Origin: Pseudomonas canadensis
Lineage (GTDB): Bacteria > Pseudomonadota > Gammaproteobacteria > Pseudomonadales > Pseudomonadaceae
Direction: 5' to 3'
DNA length: 64,000 nucleotides
Assembly (NCBI RefSeq): GCF_000503215.1
Contig: NZ_AYTD01000001.1
Location: 372,001 to 436,000 of the forward strand
Of this stretch, positions 23,741 through 31,947 are shown piece after piece. The notes under the pieces are model-generated. The model did no database searches. It was not told the origin of the DNA and worked only from the letters and a program-made list of their open reading frames with translations. Made by a program: the position numbers and the translations under genes. Within the stretch, counting starts at the first letter, position 1. The number at the start of each line of letters is the position of its first letter.

Positions 23741-25498
23741 GTGGCATTGACGATTCTTGGCCTGTCCGGCGCCCTTAGCCATGATCCTTCCGCAGCCTTG
23801 TACATCGACGGCAAGCTGATCGCGGCCGCCGAAGAAGAGCGCTTCGTACGCGACAAACATGCAAAGAACCGCATGCCCTACGAATCGGCGAAGTTCTGCC
23901 TGGAACAGGCCGGCATCAAGCCTTCCGACGTTGACGTGGTGGCGATTCCGTTCGCCCCGATCAGTCTGTTCGGCGAGGCGCGCTGGCACTACGCCAAGCG
24001 TTACTGGTACGCCCCGGACCGCGCCCTTGACGCGATCCTGATGGGCAACCGTCGCTACAAGCGCTATCGCAACAAGATCGTCTGGTGCCTGGAGCAGCTG
24101 GGCTTCGATCCAAAGAAAATCAAGATCGAGCCGGTTGAACACCACCTGGCACACGCCTCCAGCGCCTACCACTGCTCCGGCTTCCAGGAGAAAACCGCGA
24201 TCCTCGGCATCGACGGTAAAGGTGAGTACGCCACCACGTTCTTCGGCTACGGCGAAAACGGCAAGATCCACAAGATCAAGGAATTCTTTGACCCGGACTC
24301 CCTCGGCGGCCTGTACGGCGCGATCACTGAGTTCCTCGGTTTCGAGATGCTCGACGGCGAGTTCAAGGTCATGGGCATGGCGCCGTACGGCGACGCCAGC
24401 AAATACGACTTCTCGCGCCTGGCCTCCTTTGAAAACGGCGAGTTGGTGATCAATACCGAATACGCCAACGTCATCGGCCTGCGCCGCTACAAAGAAAAAG
24501 GCAAGGGGTTCTACTTCTCGCCAAAACTGATCGAGTGGCTGGGTCCGAAGCGCGAAGGCGATATCGCCGACGAGCCGTACATCCACTACGCCGCCAGCAT
24601 GCAAGCGCTGTTCGAGAAGCTGGCGCTGCAGATGATCGACCACTACCTGGGCGACATCCTGAAAGACACCGGCAAGCTGGCCTTTGCTGGCGGCTGCGCG
24701 TTGAACGTCAAGCTGAACCAGAAGATCATTGCCCGCGACGACGTGAAGGAGCTGTTCGTGCAACCAGCGTCCGGCGATGCCGGCACGGCTGTCGGTGCAG
24801 CGGCCTACGTGTCCCACGCCCGTGGTGTACCGGTCGAGAAGATGGAGCACGTCTACCTCGGCCCGTCCTACAGCAACGAAGAGGTGATTGCGGCGTGCGC
24901 CAAGCACGAAAGCAAGCCCGTGTGGCGCAAGATCGACAACATGCCGCAGCGCATCGCCAAGATCATGGTCGACGGCAACCCGGTGGCCTGGTTCCAAGGC
25001 CGCATGGAGTTTGGCCCGCGCGCCTTGGGCGGTCGTTCGATCATCGGTTGTCCGAGCGCCACCGGCGTGGCTGACCGCATCAACCACCAGATCAAGTTCC
25101 GCGAGCGCTGGAGGCCTTTCTGCCCGTCGATGCTCGACACTGTCGCCCCACAGATGATCAAGGTCGACCATCCGGCGCCGTTCATGACCTTCACCTTTGA
25201 AGTGGCGGAAGAGTGGAAGACCCGAGTGCCGGAAGTGGTCCATGAAGATGGCACCTCCCGCGCCCAGGTGCTCAAGCGCGAGTACAACCCGCGCTACTAC
25301 GACATGATGAAAGAGCTGGAAGTGCTGACCGGTAACGGTGTGTCGCTGAACACCTCGCTCAACCGTCGTGGCGAAGCGATGATCTGCTCGCCGAAAGACG
25401 CGCTGGACATGTTCTTCGGCTCCGACCTGCAATACCTGATCATGGAAGACATCCTGGTCGTCAAAGACGGCGTGGACCCTTATGACGCCGTGGTCTAA
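23741..25498 (+). CDS. wapO: Carbamoyltransferase of LPS core (WapO-like, NodU/CmcH family)
   Basis: Transfers a carbamoyl group from carbamoyl phosphate to a hydroxyl; in P. aeruginosa core the carbamoyl group is on a heptose. 585 residues, full length for the family. The N-terminal TsaD-like ATPase fold shows ILGLSGALSHDPSAALY, the metal-site histidines in HHLAHASSAYH and GIDGKGEYAT. The C-terminal YrdC-like part includes GRMEFGPRALGGRSI. The start is GTG at 23741. It ends directly against mig-14 with no gap. It corresponds to PAO1 PA5005, recalled as wapO. It heads the second surface-polysaccharide operon. Confidence 0.9.
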   Translation: MALTILGLSGALSHDPSAALYIDGKLIAAAEEERFVRDKHAKNRMPYESAKFCLEQAGIKPSDVDVVAIPFAPISLFGEARWHYAKRYWYAPDRALDAILMGNRRYKRYRNKIVWCLEQLGFDPKKIKIEPVEHHLAHASSAYHCSGFQEKTAILGIDGKGEYATTFFGYGENGKIHKIKEFFDPDSLGGLYGAITEFLGFEMLDGEFKVMGMAPYGDASKYDFSRLASFENGELVINTEYANVIGLRRYKEKGKGFYFSPKLIEWLGPKREGDIADEPYIHYAASMQALFEKLALQMIDHYLGDILKDTGKLAFAGGCALNVKLNQKIIARDDVKELFVQPASGDAGTAVGAAAYVSHARGVPVEKMEHVYLGPSYSNEEVIAACAKHESKPVWRKIDNMPQRIAKIMVDGNPVAWFQGRMEFGPRALGGRSIIGCPSATGVADRINHQIKFRERWRPFCPSMLDTVAPQMIKVDHPAPFMTFTFEVAEEWKTRVPEVVHEDGTSRAQVLKREYNPRYYDMMKELEVLTGNGVSLNTSLNRRGEAMICSPKDALDMFFGSDLQYLIMEDILVVKDGVDPYDAVV

Positions 25499-26395
25499 AT
25501 GCTGAACCGCTTCCAGGGTTGGCGTGAGCGTGGCTGGGCGCCAGTCGAGGCCGAGGTTTACGCCCAGGCCTGGCAGCGGTTTGGCGGCAGCGTGGCGACC
25601 CATCCGCAGATTGTCGAGCGGTTGGCGGGCCTGGCGCAGATTCCTGTGCGCTACCTGGGCTGGGAACAGGACGGCGAACTCAAGGGGGCGATTGCCACCT
25701 GGGGCCGCGACCTGGCCCTGTCCAAGGACGTGCTCAAACGCAGCGGCAAGAAAGGCCTGTTTGACCTGGGCAATGCCGAGATCATCCTGCCGATCGCGAC
25801 CGATGCGCAGTTGCCGGTGCGCCATCGCGGGCGCTACCTCTCAGCGCTGAACGAGGGGCGTATCAGCACCCTCAAGCCCCAGGCCGAGCAATTGGCCATG
25901 GCGCGTACCCCCGAAGACTTGTCGAAGAAGTTTCGCTACAACCAGCGCCGCGAACTGCGTCTGCTGGAAGAGGCGGGAGGCGTGGTGCGGGCGGTGAGCG
26001 AGTTTTCGAGCACGGAACTGGCGGCGATCTATTGCGATCTGTTCCAGCGCCGCTGGGGCTTTGCGGCCACGGGCGCCGAGCGCCTGGCCGAGGTGCTTGC
26101 GCTGCTCAAGGAGTTCCTGATCGGCTCGGTGCTGTTTCTCAACGATGCGCCAATTGCTGTGCAACTGGTGTATCGCGTCGAGGCGCCCGAGTGGACCAGC
26201 ATTGAGTACGTCAACGGCGGGGTCGACCCTGAAACCCGCGCGTTCAGCCCCGGTAGCGTGTTGAGCTTCCTCAACACGCAAAGCGCCTGGGAGCAGGCGC
26301 GTGCCGTGGAAAAACCGCTGCGCTTTTCCTTCGGGCGTGCCGACCGTGAGTACAAGGAGCGCTGGTGCAACCCGGTGCCGGTGTTCAGCGTATGA
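25499..26395 (+). CDS. Mig-14 family protein
   Basis: 298 residues, matching the Mig-14 family, which has a GNAT-like fold and is linked in Salmonella and Pseudomonas to antimicrobial-peptide tolerance. Seen here: FRYNQRRELRLLEEAGG and FQRRWGFAATGAERL in the centre and FGRADREYKERWC near the C-terminus. The ATG follows the wapO stop immediately (TAAATG), so it is translationally coupled. The stop overlaps the next start (ATGA). It corresponds to PAO1 PA5003. In PAO1 the glycosyltransferase gene wapH (PA5004) lies between wapO and mig-14; it is absent here. Confidence 0.88.
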   Translation: MLNRFQGWRERGWAPVEAEVYAQAWQRFGGSVATHPQIVERLAGLAQIPVRYLGWEQDGELKGAIATWGRDLALSKDVLKRSGKKGLFDLGNAEIILPIATDAQLPVRHRGRYLSALNEGRISTLKPQAEQLAMARTPEDLSKKFRYNQRRELRLLEEAGGVVRAVSEFSSTELAAIYCDLFQRRWGFAATGAERLAEVLALLKEFLIGSVLFLNDAPIAVQLVYRVEAPEWTSIEYVNGGVDPETRAFSPGSVLSFLNTQSAWEQARAVEKPLRFSFGRADREYKERWCNPVPVFSV

Positions 26396-27792
26396 GTCGC
26401 AAACAGCAACTGCTCAAGCGCCACCGGCGCAATAAACGCATTGCGCTGCTGATCGGGCTGCTGCTGTTGATCGCGGCCGGTGTGCTGGTGGCCTGGTGGC
26501 TGCCGCTGATCCTGGCGGTCGTGTTGTGGGTGGCCCACGAAGCCTGGTTTGCTGACCACCTGTTTTATTCGCCCAAGGATGACTACCAGTACCGTTTTGC
26601 GCCGAGTGGCCAACAGGTCGGGTTGCGTCTGGAAGGCAGCAGGTTGCTGGCCGATAGGCCGCTTGAGCTGGCTGGCGATGAAACGCTGATCGTCGAAGTA
26701 CAGCTCAAGAGCAACCTGTGGGGGCGTTTATTTGATCCTGTGGTTGAGTTTCTGGACGATCGCCAGGCATTCGAGCGCGGCGTGGCCGGCAAGCGTTACC
26801 TGAACCTCACTGGCTCGGCGGCGGCATTGGCCGGCGGTGAACTGCGCCTGCGCGGTCGTTTTTGCCGCGTGATCGGCCAGCCTGTCTTGTGGGTATTTCG
26901 CCAGCCCGACGCTGCCCGACAGCGCGTGATGGTGATCGCGCCCCATGCCGACGATGCCGAGTTAGCTGCCTTCGGCCTGTACGGTCAGGCGGATGAAAGC
27001 TGGATCGTGACCCTGACCGCGGGTGAAATCGAGGCCGAGCACTATCAACAGATGGGCATGGCCAAGGCTGAAGCGGCGCGGATCAAAGGGCGCCTGCGCG
27101 CCTGGGACAGCATTGCCGTACCGCGTTGGGCCGGTGTGCCCGAGGCGCACTGCGTGCAACTGGGGTACTTCTGTCTGCAACTGCCGGCCATGCGTGACGC
27201 CCCCGATCAGCCCCAGGCATCGCGCGAAGCGCAGTTGGACGATACGCGGCTGTTCCGTCAGTTCAATGCCTTGGCGTTGCCGGGCGATGTAGACGGTGCG
27301 CCGACCTGGAACAACCTGATTGCCGACCTGCGCGCGGTGCTGCTCAAGGCGCGCCCCGAGGTGATTGTGTTGCCGACACCGGTGCTCGACCCGCACCCTG
27401 ACCATATCTGCGCGCACACCGCCGTAGTGCAAGCCTTGCAGGGCCTTGAGTGGCAACCGACCACATTGCTTGGCTACGCCAATCATCTGCATGATAACGA
27501 CCGTTGGCCCATGGGTGATTCAGGCGCCGGCATTGCTTTGCCGCCGCAGTTCGATGCCGCTCAGGTACTTGAGCCCTATTGCCGCGTGCTGAGCCTGAGC
27601 CAGCAGCAGGACAAGGCCATGGCGCTGGGCATGATGCATGACCTGCAGCCCCGGGCACCGTTCAAGCGTCGGGTGCGTCGCTTGTTGCAGCAATGGCTTG
27701 CGCGTCGTGGTCCATCGCCTTACGGCGAGAATGAATTTTTTCGCAAGGCCGTGCGCCGTCACGAGCTGCTTTGGGTGCTGAAGCAGGACTGA
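26392..27792 (+). CDS. dnpA: PIG-L family de-N-acetylase DnpA
   Basis: 466 residues from an ATG overlapping the mig-14 stop. Two hydrophobic segments near the N-terminus (about 25-55) should anchor it in the inner membrane. The zinc-dependent deacetylase motif appears as APHADDAE (family AHPDDAE) near residue 182, and a second metal-ligand region as DPHPDHICAH. In P. aeruginosa DnpA (PA5002) is a de-N-acetylase of the LPS locus that influences fluoroquinolone tolerance. The substrate is presumably an N-acetylated core or surface sugar. The reading frame is open slightly upstream, but that part overlaps mig-14. Confidence 0.9.
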   Translation: MSRKQQLLKRHRRNKRIALLIGLLLLIAAGVLVAWWLPLILAVVLWVAHEAWFADHLFYSPKDDYQYRFAPSGQQVGLRLEGSRLLADRPLELAGDETLIVEVQLKSNLWGRLFDPVVEFLDDRQAFERGVAGKRYLNLTGSAAALAGGELRLRGRFCRVIGQPVLWVFRQPDAARQRVMVIAPHADDAELAAFGLYGQADESWIVTLTAGEIEAEHYQQMGMAKAEAARIKGRLRAWDSIAVPRWAGVPEAHCVQLGYFCLQLPAMRDAPDQPQASREAQLDDTRLFRQFNALALPGDVDGAPTWNNLIADLRAVLLKARPEVIVLPTPVLDPHPDHICAHTAVVQALQGLEWQPTTLLGYANHLHDNDRWPMGDSGAGIALPPQFDAAQVLEPYCRVLSLSQQQDKAMALGMMHDLQPRAPFKRRVRRLLQQWLARRGPSPYGENEFFRKAVRRHELLWVLKQD

Positions 27793-27851
27793 AATTGAAT
27801 TTTTTCGTCGGGCTGCCCGCGTGTAGCCGCCCGATTGCCTCATGGAGTGAT

Positions 27852-29000
27852 ATGAAGCCTCGTTTCAAGGTTTTGCAATTGCAGCCTGACTACAACGTCA
27901 AACTCAATGATTTCGCCGATCTTGGCGAGCAGATCGTCAAGGCGTTGCCGACCGAGCGGTTTGAGGTGACGTCGGCCTTCCTCAGTGGGCGACCGCAGCC
28001 GGGACAGCCGTTGAGCGTGGCGGATCACTCCAAATATTTCGAGTTTCCCGAAAAAGCGCTCAAGGGCATTCGCCTGGGCGCCATGTGGGAGATCTACAAG
28101 TACTGCCGCGAGCAGAAGTTCGACGTGGTCATCTGTAATCGCTTCAAATCGGTGAACATGATGCTGTCGCTCAACCGCTGGTTGAAGATTCCATTGTGCA
28201 TTGGTATCTCCCACGGTTTCGGCGAGTACGAGCGTGCCTATCGCCGGCGCCAGACGCGTCGTTTGGTCAGCCCGGCCTGGCGTTTTGTCGGGGTGTCGGC
28301 GGCGGTCAGGGATTACCTGGTCGGCCTCAACTGCGGCTTTACCCACGAGAACACCACCTTCGTCACCAACGCCATCGATATTCCGCAGGCCGAAGCTTTA
28401 CAGTTGCCATGCGAGCAGGCGCGCCAGGCGCTCGGGCTGCCGCTCGACGCGCGGATCATCGGCGCATTGGGACGCCTGGTGCCGATCAAGGGCCATACGC
28501 ATCTTTTGCAGGCGTTCGCGCGCCTCAAGGACAAATACCCCAACGCCCAGGTCGGCATCATCGGTTCCGGCCGTGCCGAGGCGGATTTGCGTGGGGACAT
28601 AGAGCGCCTGGGGCTCACCGGCCGTGCCCATCTGCTGGGCTTTCGCGAGGATGGCCTCAAGTATGTGCGTGCCTTCGATATCTGGACCATGCCTTCCTTG
28701 CTTGAAGGCCTGGGCCTGGCGCTACTGGAAGGCATGAGCGGACGCTTGCCGGTGATTGCCTCCAACGGCCCGGCCATGCTGCCGCTGGTTGAAGGGGCGG
28801 GCGGTTTGTCCCACGAGCCTGGCAATGTCGAGCAACTGACTACTGCCCTGGACACTTACCTGGCCATGAGCGATGAGCAATTGCGCGCCAAGGGTGAACA
28901 GGTGTTCCGTTACCTGGAAGAAAACCACGCACTGGCTGAATTCCAGCAGAAGTACCTGAACCTCATCGAAACCGGTTTGAAAGAAGTAGGTAGAGCATGA
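27852..29000 (+). CDS. ssg: GT4 glycosyltransferase Ssg
   Basis: GT-B glycosyltransferase, 382 residues from ATG at 27852 with GGAGTGA just upstream. The donor-binding E-x7-E motif is in LEGLGLALLEGMSGRLPVIA. GALGRLVPIKG marks the start of the C-terminal domain. P. aeruginosa Ssg (PA5001) acts in LPS and exopolysaccharide synthesis and affects motility and phage sensitivity. It overlaps wapR by four bases (ATGA). The longer frame from 27771 overlaps the end of dnpA and is not supported. Confidence 0.92.
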   Translation: MKPRFKVLQLQPDYNVKLNDFADLGEQIVKALPTERFEVTSAFLSGRPQPGQPLSVADHSKYFEFPEKALKGIRLGAMWEIYKYCREQKFDVVICNRFKSVNMMLSLNRWLKIPLCIGISHGFGEYERAYRRRQTRRLVSPAWRFVGVSAAVRDYLVGLNCGFTHENTTFVTNAIDIPQAEALQLPCEQARQALGLPLDARIIGALGRLVPIKGHTHLLQAFARLKDKYPNAQVGIIGSGRAEADLRGDIERLGLTGRAHLLGFREDGLKYVRAFDIWTMPSLLEGLGLALLEGMSGRLPVIASNGPAMLPLVEGAGGLSHEPGNVEQLTTALDTYLAMSDEQLRAKGEQVFRYLEENHALAEFQQKYLNLIETGLKEVGRA

Positions 29001-29878
29001 CCGCGCAACAACCCCTGGTCTCGGTGATTATCGCGTCCTATAACCACGGCCGGTATATCGAAGAGAGCATCCTCAGCGTGCTCGGCCAGACGTACCCGAA
29101 TATCGAACTGCTGGTGGTGGATGACGGCTCCAAGGATGACAGCGTCGAGCGCATCCAACGCCTGCAGGCCGAGCACGGCTTTGATTTCCAGGTGCAGCAG
29201 AACCAGGGGCTGACCGCCACGCTCAACGGTGCCATCGCCCGCGCCAAGGGCAGCCTGATCGCTCCGTTCGGCTCGGATGACATCATGCTGCCGGACCGTA
29301 TCGCCATCCAGGTGGCGTATATGGCAGACAAACCAAAGGTGGGCATGTGCGCCGGCAATATCGAGCTGATCGACGGTGATGGCAACCTGCACCCGGAGAA
29401 AAAACAGCGCCGCGACGTACCGTTTCGCAGTCTCGACTTCGACGATATGTTCATGGATCGCAAGCCTTTCCCGCCAGCACCAACCATGCTGATCCGCCGC
29501 GAAGTGCTGGAGGAGGTCGGCGGCTTCGACCCGCTGATTCCCCTGGAAGACCTGCTGATCCAGCTGAAGATCACTGCTGCCGGCTACACGATCGATGCCC
29601 TGGGCGTGGTAATGGCGCAGTATCGGCAGCACGCAAGCAACACCTACAAGAACCACCGCTACATGATCCAGAATATTCTCAAGACGTATGCCCAGTTCAG
29701 CGAACACCCGGCTTATGACGCGGTGCGCTACAACTTCCTGAACTCGATGTTCCTCAAGACAGCCGACCGTGACCGACCATTGGCGCGGGAAATCCTCAAG
29801 CAGATCCCGCTGAAGTTCTGGGGGCGCAAGACCTTGCGTGGCTTGGTGCGGTTGTATCTGGCGCCTCTGAGGAAGTGA
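28997..29878 (+). CDS. wapR: LPS outer-core rhamnosyltransferase WapR (GT2)
   Basis: GT-A family 2 glycosyltransferase of 293 residues. The nucleotide-sugar site is seen in SVIIASYNHGRYIEESI and VVDDGSKDDS, and the D-x-D-like metal motif in FGSDDIMLP. In P. aeruginosa WapR (PA5000) adds the alpha-1,3-linked rhamnose that accepts O-antigen. This is the last gene of the operon and is followed by a bidirectional terminator shared with the ligase gene. Sugar specificity is inferred from synteny. Confidence 0.9.
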   Translation: MTAQQPLVSVIIASYNHGRYIEESILSVLGQTYPNIELLVVDDGSKDDSVERIQRLQAEHGFDFQVQQNQGLTATLNGAIARAKGSLIAPFGSDDIMLPDRIAIQVAYMADKPKVGMCAGNIELIDGDGNLHPEKKQRRDVPFRSLDFDDMFMDRKPFPPAPTMLIRREVLEEVGGFDPLIPLEDLLIQLKITAAGYTIDALGVVMAQYRQHASNTYKNHRYMIQNILKTYAQFSEHPAYDAVRYNFLNSMFLKTADRDRPLAREILKQIPLKFWGRKTLRGLVRLYLAPLRK

Positions 29879-29894
29879 GGCGGTAGGTGAAATG

Positions 29895-29931
29895 AAAAAG
29901 GCGACTATCAGCAGTGATAGTCGCCTTTTTT
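29895..29931. terminator. Bidirectional terminator between wapR and waaL
   Basis: An 11-base perfect stem (GGCGACTATCA / TGATAGTCGCC) with a GCAG loop is flanked by A5 on the left and T6 on the right. It serves convergent wapR and waaL transcripts. It ends two bases before the waaL stop codon complement. Confidence 0.95.
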
Positions 29932-29932
29932 A

Positions 29933-31825
29933 TCAGGCGGCGGTGCTGGCCAACGCCAGTACGTGCTCGCGGATTTTCGCTGTGGCGCCTGGGCTGGCGA
30001 CCGACGCATAACCTTTGGCCAACTGTTCGAAGTGAGTTTCGAACAGCCAGGCGCGGTCCTGCGGATAGCGCTGCATATGGCGAAGGTTGCGCTGGCGCAA
30101 CGCGTTGCGCAGCGGTGACGGGTAGATGCGCAGGTCGGCGATATCGATCAGGCCGAACTCACCGTCTTCCATCAACAGCACGTTGCCCAAGTGCAGCGAG
30201 CGGAAGTACACGCCGCGCTCATGCAACTGGGCCATGAACTGGCCAAAGCGTTCGATCAGCGATTCACGCAGGCTGTTGTCCAGGCTTTGCAGGGCCTGGC
30301 GCAGGGTCAGGCCGGGCAGTGGCGTGTAGCTGACGGCACTGCTGGCGTCGCGCAGTCGATAGACACCGAGAATCTGCGGCGTGGGGATACCCAGGGAGCG
30401 CAATTGCTCGGCGTTGCTGGCAAACCGTTCGGAGTAAGGGTTGAAGCTGCCTGAGGTATACCACCGGCGCGGGCGGAACACTTTGAGGAAACGACCGTCG
30501 GCCAGGCGCAGGACCTTCGGGCCCAGGCCGTCGGCTTCGATCACGTGGGCATCGGCGCACAGTCGCTCGAAGTCTTCAGGCTGCAGGTTTTGCACCGGTA
30601 TGCTCAGCAGGCTGCGGCGGCGCTGGGCGATGCTCAGGCCGGTGATGATGGCCAGTGGGATCCACAGCAGGAACCAGTGCTCCTTGGGCCGTGACAGAAT
30701 GCCACCGCCTTCGGTCAAGCCGGCGCCGATGCCATAGGCAAGCAGCGACGAGGCCAGGATAAACAGGGGTTGTGCCCGTTCCTTGAGGCCTTTGTACAGG
30801 CCCCAGCCGAGCATGAAGATCCATGGGATAAAACCGATGATCCCAACGTAATACAGCACGCCCAGGGCAAAACTGTGCGGCTCGCGCAGCTCGTTGCCGT
30901 CGGCCAGGGTCAGGTACAGTTCGGAGTCATAGCTGTGGCCGATCCATGGATGTTCAGCAATGCGCTGCAGTGACATGCCCCACAATTCGAAGCGGAACGA
31001 GCTGCCGCGATTGGTGATCACCTCGGGGTAGAGCAGCAGAAGCCCTGCGGCGCCTAGGATCATGCCTGCGATCAGCCAGGCTGAGCGGCGGTTGCGGCTG
31101 ACGAAGGTCATCCACAGGATGGTCAGTGTCAGGGCTACCAGCGGAGTGCGCGAGCCTGTGGCCAGAACCGCAGCGAGCATGACGGCCAGGGCCGGGGCGC
31201 TGAACCACAGGACTTTCAGGCGCTGGGTGGTCATGCAGACATAGAGCCAGTAGACGCTGAAGAAACCGAATAGATGAGAACTCAGCAGCGGGTTGTCGAG
31301 GGCGCCACGTCCACCGATCATGCGCATGCCCGGTTCGAAGCCTTTGACGAACGCCACCAGGTTGCACAGGCTCACCACCAGTGCAATTACAGCTGCACTG
31401 AAGAAGATCGGCTTGAACAGTTCGTTGCGGTAGTGCAGCAGCAGCCCGCAGCCGCCAAACAGCATGAAGGTATTGAGCGGGCGCTTGAACAGGTCGGTGT
31501 CGGCGGTGGGCTCGGGGCTCCACAGCAGGCTGGTCAGGGCCCAGACGGAGAAGACCAGGAATGCGAGCGCCAGGGGCTCGCGCAGTAACGCTTTCAGCTC
31601 CCGGGGGCGCATGCACAACATGAACAGGGTCGGTACGCTGAACAGGATGTAGACGATTCGATGCAGCACGTTGCGGTTGGATACGAAGAACAGCGAACTC
31701 AGCAATAACAACAAGCCAATGGGCAAAATCCACAGGACCAGGAAGTCGAAAACGCGATTTGAGCCATAGATCAGGCGCTTGGAGTGCATACAGTAAAGCC
31801 ATTCCATTTTGAGAAAGCCAACCAT
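29933..31825 (-). CDS. waaL: O-antigen ligase WaaL fused to a C-terminal kinase-like domain
   Basis: 630 residues. The first 400 form a polytopic membrane domain with about a dozen hydrophobic segments. It includes the Wzy_C/WaaL features GSRTPLVAL (R226) and, in a large periplasmic loop, EPHSFALGV with H317. This part would join O-antigen to lipid A-core at the periplasmic face. Residues 415-610 form a soluble kinase-like domain resembling PAO1 PA4998: K448 in FLKVF, loop FRSLHLGN (542-548) and D561 in LIDIADLR. The usual catalytic Asp is Ser543, so it may be a pseudokinase. PAO1 has separate waaL (PA4999) and PA4998. The start is uncertain; M1, M7 and M13 all have weak ribosome sites. Confidence 0.9.
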   Translation of the reverse strand: MVGFLKMEWLYCMHSKRLIYGSNRVFDFLVLWILPIGLLLLLSSLFFVSNRNVLHRIVYILFSVPTLFMLCMRPRELKALLREPLALAFLVFSVWALTSLLWSPEPTADTDLFKRPLNTFMLFGGCGLLLHYRNELFKPIFFSAAVIALVVSLCNLVAFVKGFEPGMRMIGGRGALDNPLLSSHLFGFFSVYWLYVCMTTQRLKVLWFSAPALAVMLAAVLATGSRTPLVALTLTILWMTFVSRNRRSAWLIAGMILGAAGLLLLYPEVITNRGSSFRFELWGMSLQRIAEHPWIGHSYDSELYLTLADGNELREPHSFALGVLYYVGIIGFIPWIFMLGWGLYKGLKERAQPLFILASSLLAYGIGAGLTEGGGILSRPKEHWFLLWIPLAIITGLSIAQRRRSLLSIPVQNLQPEDFERLCADAHVIEADGLGPKVLRLADGRFLKVFRPRRWYTSGSFNPYSERFASNAEQLRSLGIPTPQILGVYRLRDASSAVSYTPLPGLTLRQALQSLDNSLRESLIERFGQFMAQLHERGVYFRSLHLGNVLLMEDGEFGLIDIADLRIYPSPLRNALRQRNLRHMQRYPQDRAWLFETHFEQLAKGYASVASPGATAKIREHVLALASTAA

Positions 31826-31947
31826 CTTAAAGTAGTGGCTATGTAATGTCGCTGGTCGGGTCCGACCAGGCTGTGGGTCATGCAGGGTGCAAGTACAACA
31901 GAGAAGCTGTGCTAAAGTCAGCCTCCTTTTTCAAAACGCCGCGTGAT

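Noticed and set aside
23618..25825. A 735-codon minus-strand frame opposite wapO and mig-14
   Set aside because: Spans two real genes on the opposite strand and matches no family.
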